Source of the DNA: Poronia punctata
Taxonomy: Eukaryota > Ascomycota > Sordariomycetes > Xylariales > Xylariaceae
Direction: 5' to 3'
DNA: 64,000 bases
Assembly: GCA_022579005.1 (NCBI GenBank)
Contig: MU401520.1
Span: 62,001-126,000 of the forward strand
The translations under genes were made by a program, and so were the position numbers. Under the pieces are notes generated by a model, which was not told the origin of the DNA, did not search any database, and saw only the letters and a list, made by a program, of their open reading frames with translations. Positions 33,274-44,952 of this stretch are shown here, in pieces. Position 1 is the first letter of the stretch, and each line of letters begins with the position of its first letter.

Positions 33274-35074
33274 ATGGACAATCCCAGAAACTTCGGCGGT
33301 ACGTATCTATAATTTTCTCACGCGTTCCCCTACACTTCACATTTTCAAATCCTTTCACGCCGTCTGCGAAATAAAAACGTCTCAACCTTTCCTATATTTT
33401 TCTATCAATCTCCTCTTTGTTATCTACGAGTACCTAGTTCTCCCGTCCCTGGTTGCGGCCAGGCCGGATTACACGTAGCCCCGATTCGCAGCTAGTTGGC
33501 ATCCCTTTTGTTACCTAACCTAGTGGAGATCTAAAACGCTAAATATGGCCTATGCAACTACTTAGGCGGGTCAGTAGCGCAGCATCCTGACGACAATTCC
33601 CTTGGCGACAACAGCGCCGTCAGCGGCAACATCAGCGGCAATACCAACAACAACTCGGGTAGTTACAACGACACGGGAGGATATTACAGTCACTCATTCG
33701 CTTTAGGTGCCCAAGAGATCCCAAACAGCAACTTCAATCGAGGTTCAGTTACTGACGACAACATCCCAAACGGTTATCATCACCCACCCGGGCCATCCCC
33801 AACTGACCCAAATACGCCATTCTTTGCCACTAATCCTTCCCTCATAAGTCCGATAACGACTTTCCACCCTCCCTTCCCTCATTCCGATAATATACCTCAA
33901 CCGACATTGTTAACACCCTCGCAATACTCGACTCCGGCGGGCCAGGCGCTCTCCGCAAACTTTAATTTTCCTGCCCAACCAAACACTGTGCTCGCTAATG
34001 GTGGGAATCCCCTTGGCGGTACTTTCCTGTCAGACCCACGCGGAAGCCACCAGCAGCTGGCTGGATTTACGCCCAATATCCACAACAACCACAACAACCA
34101 CGATCCGTATTTCTGGCTAGCCCCTTCGTCGCCGTACATTTTTCCACCATTCCCGCCACCTATGACCGGCGCAATTGGACCAACAGGCGTGCCTCAGTAC
34201 CAGAACCCCTCGCAGGCCAGAGAAGAGGATCGGCGGAGCCTCGGTGGCGACGACGACGACGACTATCTCGCGATTTTCGCCAACGACTTCTCTTCGCCAT
34301 CGATACCGCCGCTGGACAGTTCAAGAGCGCCAACGCCGACTGCCTTACCTACTTCACACCCACGAGGGCTTCCCGCCGTTGGCCGAAATATGCCACAGGT
34401 ATCGAGCCGAAGAGGAAGGTCGACAACGCAGGGAGGGACGGTGGACATTTACAAGGAGGAGCCCGAGTTCGGAGCGCATGATCTTCGTGTAGACTCGTCG
34501 AGACCGATACCGAATATGCCCGCTACAACCAGAAGACAGAATGTGACGGCCAATGACCCTCCGGACCGGAAAAGACGGCCCTCTGCTACCCCGTTAGAAC
34601 GTCGTCGCCAACCGAAATCAAGACGGACCGATTCCAACGACGATGTGTTTTCGTTTAGCGATAGCGATCTTGACAGCCTATTCGACGGGGATGTGGAGAA
34701 TATCGATTTGTCCAACGTCGATACCGTCCCTGAAAGTTTCATGGCGCCCAAGGTGGATAATCGGGTGAAACTGGGCAAGTTTCAGTGTGTCATATGTATG
34801 GACAACACTACAGCTATTACTGTTACCCATTGCGGTACGTAACCTGATTTCTTACTATTGTCCATTGCTATTTACTGACATTCACCCCACAGGCCACCTA
34901 TTCTGCTCCGAGTGTTTACATTCCGCTCTATACATTGACGATATCAAACGCCCCTGTCCGGTTTGTCGGACCAAGGTGGACCCCAAGAAACCAAAAGCGG
35001 TTAAATCCTTTTACCATCTTGAATTAAAGGTCATGACGGCAAAGAAAAAGGGCAAACAGTTAGCGGGTGGATAG
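33274..35074 (+). CDS. RING-finger E3 ligase, probably SUMO-targeted (Slx8/RNF4-like)
   Basis: Exons 33274..33298, 33566..34834 and 34893..35074 (introns 267 and 58 nt, both phase 1) give 491 residues. The first 420 are disordered: Asn/Ser/Gly- then Pro-rich, with an acidic patch and a basic segment (RKRRPSATPLERRRQPKSRR) that looks like a nuclear signal. A C3HC4 RING closes the protein: CVICMDN, THCGHLFCSECL, and CPVCRTKVDPK. The RING, its position and the Lys-rich tail resemble S. pombe Slx8 and RNF4. The acidic stretch VENIDLSNVD just before it looks like a SUMO-interacting motif. Slx8-type ligases ubiquitylate SUMO-modified nuclear proteins. The RING is certain; the Slx8 assignment is inference. 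The tiny 25-nt first coding exon is supported by a clean GTACGT donor. Confidence 0.75.
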
Positions 35075-36320
35075 ATAATAGGTCGACAGACATCAAATAG
35101 GCTGCTCTCTTTCCCCTCGGCGTGGTGAAGACCCGAATGGAGAGGAGTAGCACAGATTACGGACCTATATGGTAGACGATCTAATACAAAGGAGCCAACT
35201 TGGGTCACGTCGTCAGGAGGGAGGGGGGGGGGGGGGTGTCTCTGAAGGCGCAACGAGCCTCAGGGAAGTGTCCCCGAGACGTTTCCTCAAGCTTTTTCGG
35301 CTTACTTTCTCCTTTACGGAGACGTATTTATATTGTTTACTACCCTACTTCGACGTCGATGCATTCTCCCTGGATCACTTTCCTCGGCGTTTCAAACATA
35401 TATCTTTTTTTCACGGTAAATCAGGTGCTTTATTTGCGTTACGGCGTTCAATTGGTTCTACTGTCATGGCTTGCGGGGAATAGAATGATGATACCACCTT
35501 TTTTTCCTCTCACTTTTTGCTTCGTATTTCATTTGAAGAGGGATGGATCCACACACACTCTCAGACATGAACATTAAACATGATCCGTGCCGTAAACATT
35601 ACATTATCACCTACTTGAGGCCCGGGGCAAACTGGCCCAGAAACGAAAGACCTCCCGTTATCGAGGAACTCGATTTCTCCTTTTCTTGTTTGATCAAAAC
35701 GATGCATAGGTGGTGGTGGATTTTTCGTTTTTCTTTCATGCAGGCCTGCTACGCTTCCTTACCCCATGTGATATTAATAGTAGATATTGGATAGGACAAA
35801 AAATGTCCCGAAGTATGAATATAGAGAGAGAGAGAGAGTGTGTGTGTGTGTGTGTGTGCTTTACTTGCAGATCTCGCCTACACCGGATGGGGTATTCTAC
35901 TCGGTATTGATTGAATGTGGCGGTGCTGCTCTCTCTCCTTAAGTTGATATGGTTTGCTCTTGTAGTCTTGTCTCTGATGTTGGTTTGATTTCCGAGTCTT
36001 TCGGTTTCTATGTTGAACATGCTTTCCTAGCTTCAACCCCCCCCCCCCCCCTTTTTTTTTTCCCCACAGCAAGTAAGTTGTCTGATTGAACTCAATGTTG
36101 ATTAACGTATAGGTAATAATTTACCTCAAGCTACTAATCTAATCGTCCCATTTCCCTGTATAGCAAAAGCACCTTACCTACCTTACCTACCTACTCTAGG
36201 TTAAAACAAGACTAGATATACAAACACAAGACGCCAGACTCCCCTTCCTGAAAGATCTTGGGTTTATATTGATTGAAATATGCGACGATAAAAGAAAATG
36301 AAGAAGAAAAAAACCTCGCT
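35075..36320. other. Intergenic between convergent RING and CLC genes
   Basis: No gene is recognised. It includes a G run (35221-35238), an (AG)n-(TG)n compound microsatellite at 35822-35859, and a C15-T10 run at 36038-36062. Confidence 0.55.
35822..35859 (+). repeat. Compound (AG)n(TG)n microsatellite
   Basis: A direct switch from AG to TG units, about 19 dinucleotides in all. Confidence 0.9.
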
Positions 36321-39225
36321 CTATAACATCCCACTAGCACGATCATCATTAGGAGACTCTGGTCCCAATCTATCTCTACCACCATTTCCGCCGAGAAGAT
36401 CGATCTCGTTGTCGTAATCGTTTTCGTGTTCGTTCGTAGCCATGCTAACTCTGATACCACCCGACCCGGACCCAGGCCCATCTACTGTGTCGTCCCCTGT
36501 ACGTCGAGTTTCCTCGACGCCGTTGAGGAGATACCAGCAATCCTTCTTGGTCAGGAGACCCTGTAAGACACCGCGGTCGCTGAAGAGGACGTAGCGGACG
36601 CCGAGATTCTGGAAATATGAGACGGCTAGGTGGAGGGGGCTCCTGCTGGGTAGGGTGAGCGGGGTCTGGTCCATCCAGGGCCGGAGGTCTAGAGTTGTGC
36701 GCGGGTCCGCGAGGGGCTGATGGCTGAAGAAGGCTTCGGTTTCCGGGGGGAGTTTGCACGCCGCGAGATTATACGTCAGTTCGGCGCGGGAGATGTAGCC
36801 CAGGAGCAGGGCGTCTCGCGGATTATCGACCACGGGGAAGCCGCGGTATTCGCAGGAGTCTAGGACGCCTCGTAATGAGGCGATCGTGTGTCCTGTTGCC
36901 GTGAGCACGACGAGGTCTTCTATGCGTGTCATGATTTGACTGGCGGCGATGTCGGGGATGAGTTGCGCGCCGCCTCCTTCGTCGCCGGAATCTAGGAATG
37001 GGTATCCGTTGAAATGGATCCATGATTCGTAGATGCCGCGTCGCGAGAAGGCGTCCCCGACCCATTTGGAGAACATCACGGCGATCATGATGGGTAGGAC
37101 GTAGGTGAGAGCGCCGGTTAACTCGAACATGATGACCACTATCGACACGGTGAGACGTGTGACGCCGGCCAAGGCAGATGCAGCGCCCACGATGGCATAA
37201 ACGCCAGGGGTGACGCAAGGGATGTCGGGGCTACAGCTGTTGAAAGCGAAAAAGCCCGGATGGCGCTGCTGCCAGATTTCCATGACAATGCCCACGGCGC
37301 GGCCGGAACATGCGCCAATGGCCATGGAAGGAAGTATGATACCTGCTGGTATCTGTAGGCCAAAAGTGATGGTGGCGAGGAAGAAGCCGGAAATCGAGGC
37401 AAAGAGTAACAAAACGATGGTACCTGCCGAAGCCGCTCCCGTTTTGCACAGCTTAAATGGGTCATCAAGTACGAGACGGCAATCGGAGAAGAGTGATGAT
37501 ACGAGTTCGGAAGTTTGGGCTCGCATGTAGAAGTTAGGATAGTTTATCAGAGCAGTTAGAAGGGCGACGCAGGCGACTTGGACTAGCGGGCCGGGAAGCC
37601 ACGGGGTTGATTTCTTCCATTGTGCCACACGCATGTTGGCTTTGATGAAGAGGCCGCCGTAGATTCCCCCAAGTATTCCCAAGATGCCGAACGGTATTAT
37701 CTCGAAGCCATGCCATCCCGTCGTGAACTTGACTTGATATAAGACTAGTTTGCCTGAGCGAAACGGGTCTAATGCTTGAAGTACCACGGCGGCCGTCATG
37801 GCACACACGAAGCTCTGCCACATGGTCTTGTCCGGGAAATAGTAGGACAATTGTTCAAGACTAAATAAGACACCGCCGATAGGAGAGCCGAAAGCAACAG
37901 ATATGCCTGACGCAGCGGCAGCCGACAGTACCGCACGTTTTCTTGCTATACGCAAGTCAGAACTGGCACGCTCAAGTAGAACGGGAGGATAACACTCACC
38001 TTCATTGTCGTTGATGTTTGGAAATATTTTGGTAAACAAATTTGCACAGCAACATGCTACATGTACCAACGGCCCTTCCTTGCCGAGCCACATACCAGAT
38101 GCTACGGCCAGGCACTTATAATCGGTCAGCTAGTGCATATGCGACAAGCTCGGTGACAACCTACCAAGCCAAGTGATTTCGTAACCAACGTCCAGCCACC
38201 TAAGAAGCGGCGAATAATGAAGCCCCCAAGCATGGTCTTGATCTCGGGTATACCGCTGTGTTTTGCGTATATTGCGTATTCCTTTACCAAGAAACCTGCT
38301 GCGAGGGCGAAGGTAATCTGCGCCACGTTAGCCAGAGAGTAACAGAGGCCGGATACGCCATGGTACTCACAGCAAAGGCTAGGAAGAAGAAGTATTCTAT
38401 GAACCATTTCCCCGCCGAGGTTGTTATGCCGAGCGCAGCAGCCCATGGCTTCCAGCCTAAGCATTTGTCGCCTTGGTCGTAGCCCATACAACAGAACTGC
38501 TTATTGAGGTAAAATGCACCCCCGTCTGGTCCTGAGGAACAGTAACCTGTCTTCAGGTCGCCCAACCAGTCTGCCACCACATCGATTCCCGCAGCTATGG
38601 CGCCAACAGCGACACCAGTCAGGACGAGGATGATCCAGACTTGGCTCGCGTCAGCCAATTGCTGTAGATAACCTATTATCCCGGTCGCGTTCGAGTATAA
38701 AACACGGAGCCGTTGCCGTTCTTTGGTGTATTCAAAGATCCAATCGATGGCTGTCAGATCCTCGTAGCCTACTCTTCTTCCTGGGCCCTCGACGTACCAG
38801 TCGAGAGGCACGCCATCTTTCGGTCCATTGCCCCTAGTGGTGTTTCCGATCTCGTCGCGATCGCCCGAGTCAAGCGTCTGAAGTAATGTGGGCGTTGCGG
38901 TGCCTGTTGATGAGGGGCCAGACGGGGATGACCTCGCGCCCATGCGATTACCCGTCAAGGCCGCTAACATTCGATTCGGCTGAGAGAATACGGACTGTTT
39001 CTGTTTGCGCTTGAAGCTCATGGGAGGCTCCTCAATCCCCCCATCGAGTGGATCGTCACCCAGCACACTTTGGGCGCGACTTGTGTCATCGTGATCGAAA
39101 TCGTAGTCGAGCTCGTCTGCTTCATCGCGAACAGTAGGGGTGCGTATGGCGTCGTTTGGAGACCGGGAGGACGACGACGAAGCCTCCTCTACGTGGTAGT
39201 TTATGAGGTTTCGATTGCTTGCCAT
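36321..39225 (-). CDS. CLC-family chloride channel/transporter with CBS pair
   Basis: Exons 39225..38371, 38317..38165, 38114..38000 and 37945..36321 give 915 residues with all junctions in phase. A long disordered cytosolic N-terminus (about 165 residues) precedes the membrane core. The anion-selectivity motifs are HSGIPEIK (Ser306), GKEGPLVH with gating Glu349, [12 protein letters not shown] (395-405) and [16 protein letters not shown]. The glutamate that shuttles protons in CLC exchangers (second E of the LEE motif) is Gln406 here. Two C-terminal CBS domains follow (from [11 protein letters not shown], and from [20 protein letters not shown]). Fungal members reside in Golgi, vacuole or plasma membrane and set luminal chloride and pH. 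It shares a 521-bp divergent promoter with the neurochondrin gene. Confidence 0.95.
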
Positions 39226-39746
39226 GCTGAATGCCTGGCGTTGAAGACTGCCATATCGGCTTAATCAGCGCTCTTCATACTTTCGTCGTTTCTGGGTTAC
39301 GTGATTGTCCGTTGAGTCAATGTATCCTCAGCATCCTAATCCTGGCGGCCATTACCCGTCAACAGGGATCTCGAGCTTCCTTTGATAGGGGTCCCTTGCA
39401 AGTTACAAGTACTTACCTAGCGCATCGGGTGGGCTCCACTAGGTTAAATGGGCCAACATCTTATCGATAGGGGTTACTGAACAGTGAATAGACTTTGTGA
39501 CCAGCGCCAGTTACACTGTCACCGGACCGGACTACAGTCTCTCGTTACATACAGGCTACCAGATCAATTGACGATATGCCTTCGTAGACATAGATGTTGA
39601 TTAGGTACACAGCTAGAAACGCTACGAAAATAAAAGTTTCCTTAAACCCCCCGTTTCTTCCCCGAGAGAAAACTCTGCCTTTTCCAACAAGTAGCTCGTT
39701 TGCATGATAGGGGGTAAAGCGTTTTAATCGTCAGTGACGTTACGTC
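39226..39746. promoter_or_regulatory. Shared divergent promoter region, CLC (-) and neurochondrin (+)
   Basis: This 521-bp gap lies between two outward start codons. It has no credible gene and includes TGACGTTACGTCA just before the neurochondrin ATG (39733-39745), a near-palindromic CRE-like site. Confidence 0.45.
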
Positions 39747-41764
39747 ATGGCCTCACCTACCGCGGATTCCCAAGAGGTTCAAAAAATCCACACACTGCTT
39801 GCCGCCAAAGATGATACGTCACGCTTTGTGGGCTTACTCCTTTTGAAGACGACTTTGGATAAGCATGCGTCCGAGTTGCAGCATGGTCAAGTTAAGGGGC
39901 TATGGGACTCGATATCGCCGAGATTCTTGGATCGTCTGATCCGGACCGGTTCCCGGCCGGCCTCAGAGCAACAGAAGCAATCTGGAGATATGCTAGCTGT
40001 TGCCGTCGCTGTACTCTATACTTTTACGAAACTCCTGAATAACTGTGCCCTCGATGAAAGATTCTATGGACGGATACCGAATTTAGCCAATGCTGTATTG
40101 TATAGGTCAGTCGGAGCCCCTCGCTTTGACTTTGACGCCCGTACGTACTGACAGCCGAGTAGTTCTAAAGAGGTCACGCAACGCATACTTGACCTGATTA
40201 ATACACTTGTTCAACAGCCAGCTGGTGAACCTGCAGGTGGCGCAACGCGCTTTGCTGAGCTTGAAGTTGGCAGTTGGACCCCTTTAATAGAAATTGCACC
40301 GCAACACAAGGATGTGTTCTCTATCTTCTACTGGTCTTGGATTAACGGGAGCAAGTCCGTCCCAACAGATACCATGATGGAGAAGATTAGCGAGGCTCTT
40401 CAACTCTTTATATCGTCATTCAAAGGACAATATCCTGCACCGTTGCTCGACTTTATCGCAATGACTCTAGAGAATCTGCCACCACATGTAAGTAAATGTC
40501 TGAAATGGCATTTACCGCTGTCGTACCCGAGTTTTTGTTCGGAGACGTTTGAAGACCCCTTATTGGTGGGTGTCAGTAACTGACGTCGTTATAGCTCAGG
40601 TCACCAAATCCGAGTTGGCTTCGGCCACTTGCTCGTTTAGTCAAGGATATGGCTTCCAACAAACCAACGGAAGAAAGTCGACGGGCATACATATTGTGTG
40701 CTTCTTCCATGTTAACTGCATATCCAGAGACCGCGCCTAAACTCTTATTTTCCGATGAGCCACGTGCCCCTAAGCCTATCTCCTACCTCTTTGTGAAGAT
40801 GGTGCAGGTAGATGTTCTTTCTACTCTACACGTCTTGATCCCCAAAGTCAATACAGCAGAATATCCGTCACTATCTCGCCGTATCGCAGGTGCCCTCGAC
40901 ATTATGACGTCTTTCGTTGGTTTTCTGATTACTGTAGCGGACGATGAAACTGCACAGCCGGGCCTGACGCCTGATCAAATCATTAAACTGCATGAAGACC
41001 TGGCCAAAATGGTTGGAGACGTTATGGAATATCTGCATGACCGCTGGGAGGACTTCCAAGCGGGGTCTCGCGGCATAGAATCAACCCAGTCTTCAAAAAG
41101 GAGTATTTTTGAAGACGCCATTACACCCGCTGCAATACGGTTTATAGCAACCTGGCTGCGTGACGACGATGGCGAGACCCTAAGGTCACAAGCTGCGGGC
41201 TTGACGGATCTTTTCGCCGAATTATACAAGATGAACTTGACCTCTCCGGACACTCCTGAGCTACGTCTTCCCATGCTCGCTGCGTTTGAAGGCATTCTTC
41301 AGACTTCAAAAGGCCGCGAGGCCTTCAACGAGCACGAAGTATGGTCTCGGAGTTTGTATTCCGACTTGCGTGCCATACTCAGTACTACTTCCTCGGAACT
41401 CACTACCGTCGACTATATGCGTGGTTCTGCTCTTATCCATACTTTCCTACTCCTTATGGAGTATGACAATGACCTCCGCTCTCACCCTGCCGCAGAGAGT
41501 ATCTTGGATTCCGTCGCAAGTATGGATATCCAACCCGCCAAAAGCGAAAATCAGACTTTGGACCATGTTGTTGTCGACTTCCAAATCGACGCGCTAGAAC
41601 TGGCTTCAGTGTTGTTACGCCGATCATCAAGAAATGGTGGATCAGCACATGACCAAAAGACCATCACTTCTCTGAAAAACGTTGCTTCCAAGGTATCCAG
41701 AAACTCGGAAACCCTCAACGATAAGAGCATGGCCGCCAGGATCAATGAGTTACACCTCGGTTGA
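39747..41764 (+). CDS. Neurochondrin family protein
   Basis: Exons 39747..40105, 40163..40487 and 40595..41764 (introns 57 and 107 nt) give 617 residues. The sequence is alpha-helical and repeat-like throughout, with no membrane segment. The opening SQEVQKIHTLLAAKDDTSRFVGLLLL is the characteristic start of neurochondrin (PF05536): a short helix, then a 'dd.tRfvglllv' segment. Length and later segments (ESRRAYILCASSMLTAYPETAP, DALELASVLLRR) fit. Neurochondrin is an armadillo-type scaffold of unclear function in fungi; in animals it interacts with signalling and SMN-complex proteins. The first methionine is preceded by a CRE-like site at 39733-39745. It is convergent with the NFKBIL1-like gene. 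Confidence 0.85.
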
Positions 41765-42183
41765 TAGACCGGGGTACTCTGGTCTGTCTTGAATTGCACT
41801 GGAACGTTGCTTTGCCTGGCTAGATAGAATGGGAAGTATGTTGACGAACGCCTATACAAGATCAAGTTTTACCTTGCCATATAGGATTTCACATTGTTGC
41901 CTCCTCGCATAATTCTTGTTTTCTCTCTTGTGTGTTACAGGACCGTCCACACTGTTGCTTCTTATGATTCTAATTGTCAGGTTCAAGAAATAAGTCTCGT
42001 AGAACCCACCACACCCCTTTCATCAAGAACGCCCAGCCAACTCATATATGCCGCATGCCATTGCCATTTCAGCCTTTTGGTCGTAAGTTACACTCCTTCA
42101 ATTTACAAGGTTTTCAAAGTAGTTCTAGGCACGCAAAGATAAAAAAATTAAAAAAAGAGATCAAATCAGGCGCTCGTTGTGCT
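41765..42183. other. 3' intergenic between convergent neurochondrin and NFKBIL1-like genes
   Basis: Nothing but probable 3' UTR sequence is seen. Confidence 0.6.
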
Positions 42184-43341
42184 CTAGCGGGATTGCTTGG
42201 AGCGGGTATCTGACCACAACTTATCTACTATCTGAAACACGGCCGTGACAGCTCGCATCACGGCTTCATCGACGTTACCACCCAGTCTCTGCTGGATCTT
42301 ATCGGGATGCCATCTCACACGTTCCTCCTTCAGCCGAGCCAGGAACTCTTTCTCGCCGACCTCGACAGGGTCGATACCGAGCACGTAGAAATCCTTGACT
42401 TCATCCGCCGCGACATCCTCGCGCCGACCACTCCGCACGGGCCAGGCCAGCCCATCCAGCGTACCATCCCACGGGTCCCATGCTGAACTATACGCCTCCC
42501 AGCGGTCCTTCCACGCCCTTCTCATCCGGCGTTCTTCGCCCCTCCTTAGACTCTCCTCCATCTGCATATTTAACCGTGCGGCTGCTTGTGTCCTTCGCTC
42601 CTTCGCCTTTCGTCGCTCCTCGCGCCGCGCCCGCTCTTCCAGTATGCCCTGGTGCGTCTTCTCCCACATCTTCTGTCGCACGTAAGCGGCGTACTCGTCA
42701 TCATCCATGCGCTCTAGCTCGCCCTCTGGCCCCGGTCGCGCTTGGGGATACACGTGTATCGGCTGGCCGTAGACGCCCTCCCAATATGCGGCGCCCTCGT
42801 CGTCTGCCATGGCGTCGAAAAGGGATTCTCGAAAGGCAGCCTCTGCATCTAAGGGGGGTGGTTCGAATGGATTCGATGGAGTTGGGGAGCGCGAGCGCGA
42901 GCGCGTTCGTCGACGTTTGTGTCTGTGGTGATGTCTGGAATTTCTATGATGGCGCCGGGACGACGACGATTCACTATTGTCGTGCTCACGTTCCCGCTCC
43001 CGGATATTCTCGCCGTCGGGTTCCCCGCTGCTGCGTTCACGGTGACGATCATCATGCCTAGAAGATCGATGCGAGCGCGAATGTTTGGATTTGAACCGGA
43101 ATTTTTTCGACGTCTTCTTCTTCACCGGCGCCTCTGCCGCAGATTCGGATTTCCGCCGCTCTTCGGCGTCGTCGTCGCGGGGCTCCTCCTCTTGCTCTTC
43201 TGGGGAGGCGGGTGGGGCCTCGGGGCGGATTTGATGACGACTGTCTGTCTTTTCTGGTACTATGGGGGAAGTTGAACGACTGTCGGGGTTTATCGATGAT
43301 AATATGTGCCGCCTCCTCGGCGACGACGCGTCGGTCGTCAT
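42184..43341 (-). CDS. NFKBIL1-like nuclear protein (RS-rich, degenerate J-like C-terminus)
   Basis: A single exon of 385 residues. The N-terminal 165 residues are Ser/Arg/His/Lys-rich (RHHRNSRHHHRHKRRR, then RSRSRSPTPS), an SR-type low-complexity region likely to hold nuclear signals. The middle is a charged coiled coil (ERARREERRKAKERR). The C-terminal segment, EERVRWHPDKIQQRLGG and VMRAVTAVFQIVDKLWSD, is the hallmark of fungal proteins annotated as NF-kappa-B-inhibitor-like. It resembles a J domain in which HPDK keeps the HPD tripeptide. In animals NFKBIL1 is nuclear and influences alternative splicing. It lies divergently 333 bp from an NSRP1-like splicing factor, which fits a role in RNA processing. 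Confidence 0.8.
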   Translation of the reverse strand: MTTDASSPRRRHILSSINPDSRSTSPIVPEKTDSRHQIRPEAPPASPEEQEEEPRDDDAEERRKSESAAEAPVKKKTSKKFRFKSKHSRSHRSSRHDDRHRERSSGEPDGENIREREREHDNSESSSSRRHHRNSRHHHRHKRRRTRSRSRSPTPSNPFEPPPLDAEAAFRESLFDAMADDEGAAYWEGVYGQPIHVYPQARPGPEGELERMDDDEYAAYVRQKMWEKTHQGILEERARREERRKAKERRTQAAARLNMQMEESLRRGEERRMRRAWKDRWEAYSSAWDPWDGTLDGLAWPVRSGRREDVAADEVKDFYVLGIDPVEVGEKEFLARLKEERVRWHPDKIQQRLGGNVDEAVMRAVTAVFQIVDKLWSDTRSKQSR

Positions 43342-43674
43342 CGCGGCTGCATGTTACATGTTGATTTTTAGTTGTTGTAAGAATTGAATACTTCTTTTTC
43401 TATTTTACGCTGTAGCCTGTAGAAGTTGCAATGACGTTGAAAGGGTCCAGGGATTTAGACTACTTTAGGCTTCCCTGTAAAGGCCGATAAGACGCGATAA
43501 GAGCTTTACGCGCTCTTACAAGGCCGCATACTTTACCTACGAGTGCCTAGCTCTACTCGTTGTACTCACTCTCTATACTCGTATACCTCCTGTATTAATG
43601 CGACAGAAACCTCCAAAGTGCAATTCTTCCCACATCACATCACGTCAAAGAATTAAACAATTACGCCCAACAAA
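43342..43674. promoter_or_regulatory. Shared divergent promoter, NFKBIL1-like (-) and NSRP1-like (+)
   Basis: A 333-bp spacer between outward start codons, with no coding potential. CATCACATCACGTCA stands 40 bases before the NSRP1-like ATG. The size suggests one bidirectional promoter. Confidence 0.5.
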
Positions 43675-44952
43675 ATGAGTAAACCAGGCCTTTCATTCGG
43701 GCTCAATTTCGCCAAAAAGCCGAAATCCTCAAAACCCGCGCCCCCAAAACGGAAACCCATGTTTGGCGGCGAAGACGATTCAGACGACGACGATAACAAC
43801 ACAAAAGGGCAGAACAACAACAACAACAACAACAAAAACCAACCACAAGAAACATCCATCACAGATTTCGACTATGACGCCACATCTACTACACAGCAAG
43901 AGAGTTCCAGCTCATCAAAAACGAAACAATCAAACGCAAAATTAAAAGGCGTTCCCCAACCACCAACAGGGAAACCCAAGAAAAACCCCCAAATATCCAT
44001 GTACGGCGACCTCTCGAGCGCTCTCGAATCACGAAGACACCTCGAAGCAGCGGAAGAGCTCGATCCGACAATATACGACTACGACGCCGTCTACGAAACA
44101 CTTAAGCCCGAAAAGAAACTCGCGCGGGAAGATGCGGAGCGCAAGCCCAAATACATGAAGAACCTGCTCGCGTCGGCGGCTATACGGAAACGGGACGCGT
44201 TAATCGCCGAGGAGAAGAAGATTGCGCGGGAGCGAGAGGAGGAAGGGGAGGAGTATGCGGATAAAGAGAAATTCGTGACGGAGGCGTATAAGAAGCAGCA
44301 GGAGGAGAATAGACGATTGGAAGAAGAGGAGAGAAGACGGGAAGAGGAGGAGGCGAGGAAGAATAAGGGTGGGGGTATGACGGCTTTTTATAAAGATCTT
44401 TTGAAGAAGGGGGATGAGAGACATGCCGAGATTTTAAGGGCTACGGAGGAGAGGGCGAAGTTGGGGCCGAGACCGGAGGGGGATGATAATGTGGAAGAAG
44501 AAGAAAAGGAAAAGACGGATGCGGATATTGCGAGGGAGATTAATGAGAAAGGAGGCAGGATTGCGATTAATGAGGATGGACAGGTTGTTGATAAGCGGGA
44601 ATTGCTCAAGGGCGGTCTCAATGTCGTGCCACCGAAGAAGAAGAAGTCTGAACCGACGAAGGATGTGCGGAAAGAAGAGGCGGAACGGAGGAATGAGAGG
44701 GAGAATGCGAGGGGGTTTGTTGGGTCTGGTGGTAAGCAGGCTATGCGCGAGAGACAGACGCGCATGTTGGAGGCGCAGTTGGAACAGTCGCTTAAGAGGT
44801 CGTTGGAAGAGGAGGAGGAGGAAAGGCAGAAGATTGAACGGGCGACGAAGAGCAGGAAGACGGAGACGGATATCTCGAGCGCCAAGGAGAGATATCTGGC
44901 GCGTAAGAGACAGGCGGAAGAGGAGAAGAAGAAAGCGCTCGCTGGAGAATGA
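43675..44952 (+). CDS. NSRP1-like nuclear speckle splicing regulator
   Basis: An intronless gene of 425 residues. The N-terminus is basic with an acidic/Asn-rich insert. The conserved core (about 140-250) reads IYDYDAVYETL, KPKYMKNLLASAAIRKRD, then a long Glu/Arg coiled coil and MTAFYKDLLKKGDERH, the signature of the NSRP1/CCDC55 N-terminal domain (PF09745). The C-terminal half is a highly charged helical region. Animal NSRP1 localises to nuclear speckles and changes splice-site choice through SR proteins. Codon use becomes strongly A/G-rich from 44200 on, which creates several long antisense shadow frames. Context: head to head with the NFKBIL1-like gene. Confidence 0.88.
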   Translation: MSKPGLSFGLNFAKKPKSSKPAPPKRKPMFGGEDDSDDDDNNTKGQNNNNNNNKNQPQETSITDFDYDATSTTQQESSSSSKTKQSNAKLKGVPQPPTGKPKKNPQISMYGDLSSALESRRHLEAAEELDPTIYDYDAVYETLKPEKKLAREDAERKPKYMKNLLASAAIRKRDALIAEEKKIAREREEEGEEYADKEKFVTEAYKKQQEENRRLEEEERRREEEEARKNKGGGMTAFYKDLLKKGDERHAEILRATEERAKLGPRPEGDDNVEEEEKEKTDADIAREINEKGGRIAINEDGQVVDKRELLKGGLNVVPPKKKKSEPTKDVRKEEAERRNERENARGFVGSGGKQAMRERQTRMLEAQLEQSLKRSLEEEEEERQKIERATKSRKTETDISSAKERYLARKRQAEEEKKKALAGE

